Of a stretch of DNA of 8,750 bases, positions 1 through 6,000 are shown piece after piece. Origin of the DNA: CAMBDR01 sp046597185. GTDB taxonomy: Bacteria > Pseudomonadota > Gammaproteobacteria > Burkholderiales > Burkholderiaceae_D. The stretch covers positions 1 to 8,750 of the forward strand of contig JBKJLF010000680.1 of NCBI GenBank assembly GCA_046597185.1, written 5' to 3'. Within the stretch, counting starts at the first letter, position 1. Each line of letters opens with the position of its first letter. Below the pieces are notes generated by a model that saw nothing but the letters and a program-made list of their open reading frames with translations, made no database searches and was not told where the DNA came from. The position numbers were made by a program, and so were the translations under genes.

Positions 1-525
1 GGCCCATGGGTGTACACGCTGGGCTACCCGAATCTGGAAGTGGAAATCAGCCTGAACAGCCACTTGCTGGCCGCCTACACGGGTGATATGCGCAAAAGCA
101 ACCAGCATCGGCTGCAATTGGAACAACTGTTAACCAGCAACGACGTACCCGCCCTGAAAGCCTTGTTTCAATCCTTTTTCGCCAGCATTCCTTACAACTG
201 GTTCGTCAACAACCCAATTGCCGACTACGAAGGCTTTTATGCCAGCGTGTTTTACAGCTATTTCGCCGCGCTGGGCTTTGATATGGTGGTGGAAGACGCC
301 ACCAACCATGGCCGCATCGATATGACAGTAAAACTGCCGGATCGCATCTTTTTGTTTGAATTCAAGGTAGTGGAACTGCTACCCGAAGGCGCAGCCTTGC
401 AGCAATTAAAAGACAAAGCCTATGCCGACAAATACCGCCGTAGCGGCTTGCCGCTATTACTGATCGGCGTAGAATTTTCACGCACCAAGCGCAATGTGGT
501 GCGCTTTGAGGTGGAGAGTGCTTGA
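1..525 (+). CDS. AAA-ATPase-like / PD-(D/E)XK nuclease-fold protein, C-terminal part (cut by window edge)
   Basis: The reading frame is open from base 1 (Gly-Pro-Trp-Val-Tyr...) to TGA at 523-525, so only the last 174 residues are visible and the GTG at 10 is not the real start. This part corresponds to the C-terminal nuclease-fold domain (PDDEXK_9, formerly DUF1703) of proteins that carry an AAA-ATPase_like domain in front. The putative catalytic signature is present: Asp in GRIDM (codon 319-321) followed after a short hydrophobic strand by Glu-Phe-Lys (358-366). It aligns without gaps to the end of the complete paralogue at 1345-2898, with 12 of 174 residues different. The cellular role of the family is not established; members often occur in several copies per genome. 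The family assignment is strong. Actual nuclease activity is inference. Whether the N-terminal ATPase half is intact cannot be seen from this window. Confidence 0.88.
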   Translation, partial: GPWVYTLGYPNLEVEISLNSHLLAAYTGDMRKSNQHRLQLEQLLTSNDVPALKALFQSFFASIPYNWFVNNPIADYEGFYASVFYSYFAALGFDMVVEDATNHGRIDMTVKLPDRIFLFEFKVVELLPEGAALQQLKDKAYADKYRRSGLPLLLIGVEFSRTKRNVVRFEVESA

Positions 526-532
526 GTATAAT
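506..532 (+). promoter_or_regulatory. Candidate sigma70 promoter of the ABC-3C remnant unit
   Basis: A perfect -10 hexamer TATAAT lies at 527-532, one base after the stop codon of the upstream gene. A -35-like TTGAGG at 506-511 matches 4 of 6 consensus bases, but the spacer is only 15 nt, shorter than ideal. Transcription would begin near 539 and give a leader of about 75 nt before the GTG at 614. The position suggests that the small winged-helix gene is a separate unit and not simply read through from the AAA/nuclease gene. Confidence 0.5.
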
Positions 533-576
533 AGCGCATCCGATCTGCAATTCGTTTTTTCCTGCTGGCGCAAACA

Positions 577-588
577 ATTGCATGCAAT
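577..588. repeat. 12-bp perfect palindrome in the leader, possible operator
   Basis: ATTGCATGCAAT reads the same on both strands. It lies between the candidate promoter (-10 at 527-532) and the ribosome binding site at 602-607, a place where a DNA-binding repressor could act. The gene just downstream encodes a winged-helix protein, so autoregulation is conceivable, but nothing in the sequence proves it. A 12-bp palindrome can also occur by chance. Confidence 0.3.
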
Positions 589-601
589 GTGTTCCCCAAT
601 G

Positions 602-607
602 AGGAGG
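602..607 (+). promoter_or_regulatory. Strong ribosome binding site that decides the start at 614
   Basis: AGGAGG at 602-607 is a full Shine-Dalgarno core with a 6-nt spacer to the GTG at 614. The in-frame ATG at 599 lies upstream of this site, so the site would fall inside the coding region if that ATG were used. The GTG is therefore the better start. Confidence 0.75.
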
Positions 608-613
608 CGATTC

Positions 614-850
614 GTGGCTGAACTATTTTCCAAAGACGAAGACCTGCCGCGCTCCGCCCCGGCAATAGGTTATGAAATCCTGAAAATGCTCCAAACCGAC
701 CAAAACGGGCGGGTCAGTATTTTTGATGTCGCCAAACAGCTTAAAAAAACCAATCGTGCCAGCGTGCGCAATGTGTATTACGGCATGTTGTTTTTGTACG
801 CATTGGATTTGATCGACTTTAACGCACCTTACCTGTCTTGCAAATGTTGA
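614..850 (+). CDS. Small winged-helix protein, ABC-three-component (ABC-3C) middle-component-like
   Basis: This is a 78-residue protein starting at GTG 614, behind AGGAGG. After a polar N-terminus, residues 18-70 have the pattern of a compact winged helix: a helix GYEILKML, the segment GRVSIFDVAKQLKK, a third helix around VRNVYYGMLFLYALDLID, and a final FNAPYL strand. This pattern and length match what I recall of the middle component (MC6-like) of ABC-3C conflict systems, in which such a protein sits between an effector gene and an SMC/RecF-like ABC ATPase gene. The next reading frame supports this: its ATG at 844 overlaps the stop TGA (848-850) and it encodes the start of such an ATPase, although broken. 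No recognisable ABC-3C effector lies upstream in the window; the AAA/nuclease gene occupies that place. The assignment is by remembered pattern and context, not by a profile search. Confidence 0.62.
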   Translation: MAELFSKDEDLPRSAPAIGYEILKMLQTDQNGRVSIFDVAKQLKKTNRASVRNVYYGMLFLYALDLIDFNAPYLSCKC

Positions 851-997
851 GAATCCGAAAGCGCTACAGCGAGCCTGATTTTGGGCGAACGGGATGAATC
901 CTCCGACAAAACCAATGGCGTGGGCAAGTCCATGTCCATCGAATTCATTCAATTTTGTTTGTTGAAAGATTTCTCCCGTAGTCGCCTGGCGCGCATT
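844..997 (+). pseudogene. Remnant of an ABC-3C / DUF2326-type ABC ATPase (P-loop segment only, frame-disrupted)
   Basis: From ATG 844, overlapping the stop of the winged-helix gene, the frame reads MLRIRKRYSEP and then runs into TGA at 895. At 875 a second frame takes over and reads LILGERDESSDKTNGVGKS followed by MSIEFIQFCLLKDF to about 997. TNGVGKS is a P-loop (GxGKS). The order of a basic N-terminus, ILGERDESS, NGVGKS, IEFIQFCL is what I expect at the N-terminus of the SMC-like ATPase that accompanies ABC-3C middle components. Intact relatives normally have more residues between the two pieces, so a short out-of-frame deletion near 875 is likely. After 997 similarity stops: the coiled-coil region and the Walker B/signature half are absent. 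At most about 50 residues of what should be a protein of several hundred remain, so this is a dead gene. Confidence 0.62.
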
Positions 998-1116
998 CGA
1001 CCTGCCACGTTTTCATATCTACTTTGGAGCGCGCCGTGCTGGAAGCGCGCCAGCTTGAAATATCGCTTGAAACCAGCCTCGCCTTATTTGAACAAATCTA
1101 CAAGGAGCAAGAATGA
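998..1116 (+). other. Decayed stretch with a helical C-terminal-looking fragment in frame 1
   Basis: In frame 1, a fragment that becomes readable around 1024 (LERAVLEARQLEISLETSLA and on to IYKEQE) ends at TGA 1114-1116. It is amphipathic and helical, and looks like the tail of a coiled-coil protein, but it has no credible start and I do not recognise its family. It may belong to the missing part of the ATPase or to another lost gene. Its stop overlaps an ATG at 1113 (ATGA arrangement), a configuration typical of coupled genes. Confidence 0.3.
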
Positions 1117-1252
1117 ACAATTTAATCGTGCAACTACAATCGGTGTATTGCTCCAATATCTGCAATCCATTTCGCTACCGCTATGGTTAGCTTCCTGTCT
1201 GCTTGGCGGCGGCGCATTTCTTTGGTTGCGTTGGCAAAAACTGGCGACTTGA
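1117..1252 (+). other. Fragment with a possible transmembrane segment, origin unknown
   Basis: In frame 2 the translation before TGA at 1250-1252 contains a hydrophobic run (LPLWLASCLLGGGAFLWLRW) with a basic end, which would make one membrane helix. The ATG at 1113 lies in another frame and stops after 25 codons (1190), so the helix has no intact start unless a frameshift lies between the two. It may be the tail of a broken small membrane-protein gene. I do not recognise it. From 1253 to 1297 I see nothing of note. Confidence 0.25.
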
Positions 1253-1297
1253 AGGGGCGGCTTGCTGGCAGAAACATCCACGCAAGCCATAACGCGC

Positions 1298-1303
1298 TAT
1301 ACT
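1298..1303 (+). promoter_or_regulatory. Candidate -10 box of the full-length AAA/nuclease gene
   Basis: TATACT matches 5 of 6 bases of the sigma70 -10 consensus and lies 41 nt before the ATG at 1345, giving a leader of about 35 nt. No good -35 hexamer is seen at the expected distance. Confidence 0.35.
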
Positions 1304-1344
1304 AGCCCCCATTGCACTCGATTACCAAGATCCGTTCCGAACTC

Positions 1345-2898
1345 ATGAACTCAGCACGCAAAAATCTGCCCACTGGCGTAGCATCCCTGAATAAAATTAT
1401 TCAGGGTAACTTTTATTACGCCGACAAAACCGCTCTGTTGGCCAAGCTGATTGCGCAAGGTGGCTATTACTTCCTCTCGCGCCCACGCCGTTTCGGCAAA
1501 AGCCTGATGCTTGATACCCTGAAAGAGATTTTTGAAGGTAATCAGTCCTTGTTCACCAATCTGGCCATCCACGACCAATGGGACTGGACGCGCCGCCACC
1601 CGGTGCTACGCATTGATTTCAGTGGCGACACCTTGGTAGGCGTCGAAGAGCTAACCGCCTCGGTGCACCAGCAACTGGAAGGCTACGAGCGCCAATTCAA
1701 CCTGCCCGCGCGCTACCCGGATCATCGGGGTCGCCTGCGTGACTTGATCGAGCGCATCCATGAAAGCACCGGGCAAACGGTCGTAGTGTTAATCGACGAG
1801 TACGACAAACCCATTCTGGATAATATCGACCAGCCCGAGATCGCCCAGGCCATCCGCAGCAAGCTCAAAACGCTGTATGGCGTGCTCAAGGGGCTTGACG
1901 CGCATTTGCGCTTTGTGATGTTGACGGGTGTGACCAAATTCTCCAAAGTCAGCCTGTTTTCCGGCTTGAACAACCTGAAAGACATCACCCTGACACCCGC
2001 TTGGTCCGCCCTGTGCGGCTACACAGAACATGAACTGGAAACCGTCTTCGCACCCGAGCTGCCGGGGCTGGATCGGGCGCAAATCCGGCGTTGGTACAAC
2101 GGCTACAATTGGCGCGGCGAAGCGGTGTACAACCCGTATGATTTATTGCTGCTATTCGATACGCGTGAATTTCAAACCTGGTGGTTTGAAACCGGTACGC
2201 CGACGTTTTTAACCAAACTGATGGCCCAAATTGGTTTTTTTACACCGGATCTGGCGCGCTTTAGCGTCGGTTCCGAGCTCATTTCCAGCTTCGACGTGGA
2301 CCAAATCACGCCCGAAGCCTTGTTGTTTCAAACTGGTTACCTGACCATACTGGAAACGCGCCAACTGCCATCCGGCCCCTGGGTCTACACGTTGGGCTAC
2401 CCGAATCTGGAAGTGGAAATCAGCCTGAACAGCCACTTGTTGGCGGTTTACACGGGCGACATGCGCAAAAGCAACCAGCACCGGCTGCAACTGGAAAAAC
2501 TGTTAACCAGCAACGACGTGCCCGCCCTGAAAGCACTGTTCCAATCCTTTTTTGCTGGCCTGCCCTACAACTGGTTCGTCAACAACCAAATTGCCGACTA
2601 CGAAGGCTTTTACGCCAGCGTGTTCTACAGCTATTTCGCCGCGCTGGGCTTTGATATGGTGGTGGAAGACGCCACCAACCATGGCCGCATCGATATGACC
2701 GTCAAACTGCCGGATCGTATTTTTTTATTTGAATTCAAGGTGGTGGAACTGCTGCCCGAGGGGCAGGCTTTGCAACAATTAAAAGATAAGGCCTATGCCG
2801 ATAAATATCGTGGCAGCGGCTTGCCCGTGGTGCTGGTTGGGGTGGAATTTTCACGCACCAGCCGTAACGTGATACGTTTTGAGGTCGAAAGCGCATAA
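1345..2898 (+). CDS. AAA-ATPase-like protein with C-terminal PD-(D/E)XK nuclease-fold domain
   Basis: This complete protein has 517 residues, within the usual 500-560 range. Residues about 7-230 form the AAA-ATPase_like domain: RKNLPTGVASLNKII near the start, the family-typical P-loop SRPRRFGKS (Gly51-Lys52-Ser53), Walker B VVVLIDEYDKP (Asp151, Glu152), and the sensor-like segment LRFVMLTGVTKFSK. A middle region with WYNGYNW and VYNPYDLL is also typical. The C-terminal PDDEXK_9 (DUF1703) domain has Asp450 in GRIDM and Glu463-Phe-Lys465, the putative metal-binding and catalytic residues. ATG 1345 is preferred over the in-frame TTG 1312, because homologues begin just before the KLP/NLP motif and TTG 1312 would be nearly leaderless. 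No clear Shine-Dalgarno is visible at either. The protein is presumably cytoplasmic. Its function is unknown; a role in defence or mobile-element conflict is inference from its domains and neighbours. Confidence 0.92.
   Translation: MNSARKNLPTGVASLNKIIQGNFYYADKTALLAKLIAQGGYYFLSRPRRFGKSLMLDTLKEIFEGNQSLFTNLAIHDQWDWTRRHPVLRIDFSGDTLVGVEELTASVHQQLEGYERQFNLPARYPDHRGRLRDLIERIHESTGQTVVVLIDEYDKPILDNIDQPEIAQAIRSKLKTLYGVLKGLDAHLRFVMLTGVTKFSKVSLFSGLNNLKDITLTPAWSALCGYTEHELETVFAPELPGLDRAQIRRWYNGYNWRGEAVYNPYDLLLLFDTREFQTWWFETGTPTFLTKLMAQIGFFTPDLARFSVGSELISSFDVDQITPEALLFQTGYLTILETRQLPSGPWVYTLGYPNLEVEISLNSHLLAVYTGDMRKSNQHRLQLEKLLTSNDVPALKALFQSFFAGLPYNWFVNNQIADYEGFYASVFYSYFAALGFDMVVEDATNHGRIDMTVKLPDRIFLFEFKVVELLPEGQALQQLKDKAYADKYRGSGLPVVLVGVEFSRTSRNVIRFEVESA
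2374..2898 (+). repeat. Direct repeat of 1-525 (paralogous nuclease-domain coding segment)
   Basis: This segment aligns base for base, without gaps, to 1-525. By hand count 67 of 525 positions differ (about 87% identity), mostly at third codon positions. The differences are unevenly spread: 253-326 and 2626-2699 are identical over 74 bp, whereas the last 200 bp contain most of the changes. Similarity stops at the stop codons; the downstream flanks differ. The repeat may begin earlier than base 1 of the window. Confidence 0.95.
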
Positions 2899-3049
2899 GC
2901 CCACACAGCGGCTACAGCACACCCATAAGTCCAAGGAAAATGAGCGCAAACAGCCGTGATACCGCCTTCACCACCCCCGGCCCGTGGCTACAGCGCTGGC
3001 TACCGCTGCTGACCGGGCGCGTCGGCCACCCCGCCCAAGGGCCACCTGG

Positions 3050-6000
3050 TCAGTCTGCCTTGCTGCCTGTGGATTCGTTTAAAACCGGCATGCTGGCGCT
3101 GACGCTGGTGCCCTGGCCGGGGGCAGAGCTAATCTCAAACTTGCCAGCCAGTGCGGCAACCCGCTCGCGCATACCCATCAGGCCTATGCCGGGCGTGTGG
3201 TTGGGTGCGAGGGGGTCGAAACCGCGCCCGTCATCACTTACTTTCAGGGTGACGCTGCCCGCCTCATAGCTGAGTAACACAGAAATGGTTTTGGCCCCGC
3301 TATGGCGCAGCGCGTTGGTGACGGCTTCTTGCGCGATGCGAAAAAATACCAGTTCCAGCGTGGCGGGCAGGGCGATCAGTTGGCCACATTGTTCAACGCT
3401 GACCTTGATCGAGGTGCCCACGGTCAGGCGCGGCAAGTCGCGCTGTAAGGCATTGATCAAATCAATCGGCGGCGGTTTGATTTTTTTGCTGCGCAATTGC
3501 TTGAGCAAGTGGCGCGTTTGCGTGATGCCATCACGGGTGAGTTCAATCGCCCGGTCAACATAGGTTAAACCGGCCTGGCTTCTTTGCAAGCTGCCATGGC
3601 GGGTGCCAAGAGACTCATCCCGCACCCTGGGGTTTTTGCCTTCGCTCACCAAAATCTCACGCGCGGTATCGAGTTGTAGCAGCACGCCGGTCATGGTTTG
3701 CGACAGGTTGTCGTGTAAATCCAGCGAGATTTGCTGTCGTTCGGCTTGAATTAATTTGGCCTGGGTTTCTTTTAACGATTCCAGCGCATCGGCCAGTTCT
3801 TCATGCGATTGCGCCAGTTCCTCATGCGAGTGGGCCAGCGCCTCATGCGAGAGCGTTAGGTTATGGTGGGCGATGGAATTGGATAAGGCAATGGCGCTAT
3901 AGCTGGCCAGGATGCGCAAAAATTCGAGCTGGTCTTTGTTGTAGGCGTGCGGTTGTGGACTTTGTACCGACAGGCAGCCGATGACCCGCTGTTCGGCCAA
4001 CAAGGGCAGGTAGACCACGGTTTCCATCGGGTCACCCGCACTGGGTGGCGCAATATCGCCAACATAAGCGGATAATTCAGCGCTGTTATGGGCGATCAGT
4101 TCGCGTTGATGATGCACGCACCACACGGCAGCGCGGTTGTGCTCGTCCAGACTCATCAGTGTATTGGGCAGGCGCTGCCGATGTTCCATTTTGTATACAA
4201 ACGCGATCTGCGCCTTATTCTCGTCAAGAATGCCGATTAAAAACACGTCGGCGTCAAGCCGGGTACTCACTTGCTGGTAGACCCGGTCAAAGGCTTGCTC
4301 GGTGTCGAGCGTGGCGGTCAGTTCGCGGCCAATTTCGGCCAGATTCAGAATATCTGTCGTGCGGGCATCAATCAGCGCTTGCAAGGCTTCAGATTTTTTG
4401 CGCAAGCGTGCCACGCGCCAGCGTAAGCCCGCCAGCAGGCTTAAACCCAGCAACCATAGCATCATTGTGATAAACCACCAGCTTTGCCACCATGTGGGCA
4501 AGACCCGAATCGGGATACTCAGTTCATGTGGGCTGAACGTACCGATGCGGTTGCTGCCGCGCACCTGCAACTGGTATAGGCCCGGCCACAGATTGCCATA
4601 GGCGGCGATGCGGTGGTTGGCGTCGGCGTTGATCCAGGAATCGTCGTAACCTTGCAGCCGATATTGGTAGCGGTTTTTGCCTGGCTCGGTATAGTCGAGC
4701 GCGGCAAATTCAATCGCAAAATTGCGTTGTTCCGGTGTCAGCGCAAGGGTTTGGCGCACGCTTTGGCGGGCGGTTTGGCCATTGCCAGGGTTTTGCAGCA
4801 GCGCGCCCGAGGCCACGGTTTCACCATTGATTTTCAGTTCGGTGGCCACCAGTGGCGGTAAATAATCGTAGTCCTTGAATTGCGTCGGGTCGATGATGGT
4901 TACGCCTTTGGTGCCACCAAACAGTAGTAGACCATCCCGGGTTTGGCCGTATGAACCGAGCCACTGTGCGCCACTATCCACGCCGTCGGCAATGGTCAGG
5001 CGCATGATGCGCATCATGCGCATTGGGGGTGGGGCTGGCGTTATGCGGCCATGGGTGGCCCCCTCAATCACCACGTCTTCGGTCCAGATGCGCCCCTCCC
5101 GGTCTTCCAGCAAATTGCCACCCACATGTGCGCCGGGGCTACCCAAGGTGGCACTGATATGTTCAAACCGGGCGCGGCGGCCATCCAGGCTTTGCAAGCG
5201 CTCAAGGCCTTTGTCGGTGCTGACCCAGAGCCGCTGCTGGCGGTCAAACAATAAGCCGCCCACATAGTTGGAAATCAAGCCGCTGGCGCGATCCGGTTCG
5301 GCGGGAATATGAATCATGCCGCGCTGCTGCGGCGCTTGCAGCCACAAGCCGTTATTGGTGCCGACCCAGATGCGGCCTTGCTGGTCTTGGGCCAAGGCAT
5401 TGACGCTGCTTTGCATCGGTCGGCCCTGTTCATCGGTGAGCGCTTCAAACTGCCCCTGGCTGGCGTCGGGTCGCCAGCGCATCAGGCCGCGACTGGTTCC
5501 GACCAAGAGGCTACCGTCACGGCTAGCGAGGAAGGTGCGTACCTTTAATCCTGACCAGACTGGCACCGTCATCCAGTTCTCGCTGCCGGCAAGCTGGCGT
5601 ATCACGCCGGCTTGGCGCGTGCCGGCCCAGATGCTGCCATCGCTGGTTTGAGCCAGTGCGGTAATGGTGGCATCCGGCAGTGATCCGGCCGGGGGCGGGG
5701 CGGGGCCAAGGTAGGGGCGGTAGCCTTTGACCAGGCCGCGTTGGCGGTCAAACACATCGATCCCGTTGCCATTGCTGCCAAACAGAATCTGCCCGTTGGC
5801 CAATTCCAGCACACTGCGGATGTTGGGGTGGCTCAAACCCCAGGCTTGCTTTGGGCTATGGCGCAGCATGCGCACCATGCTGTTGTTGGCATTCATGCGC
5901 TGTAGGCCTGCCCCCCAGGTGCCGACCCAGAGCCAACCGCTACGGTCCAGCAGCAAGGGTTTCACGTCGTCCATTGCCAGGCTGCTGGCCAGCGTGCTGT

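Noticed and set aside
494..613. Longer start of the winged-helix gene (GTG 494 or ATG 599)
   Set aside because: These starts would overlap the AAA/nuclease gene or place the AGGAGG inside the coding region; the GTG at 614 has ideal spacing.
881..1252. One continuous 123-codon gene
   Set aside because: Only the first third makes sense (ATPase P-loop segment). The rest changes character, the frame begins in the middle of the conserved motif ILGERDE, and there is no RBS; it is better read as joined scraps.
2940..3269. 109-codon + strand frame starting MSANSRDTAF
   Set aside because: Two thirds of it lies antisense to the end of the kinase gene, and the GGA-like site is only 2 nt from its ATG. 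The part in the gap (2940-3049) is too short to judge. A minus-strand frame over the same gap (ending VSRLFALIFLGLMGVL) looks equally protein-like, so neither is called.
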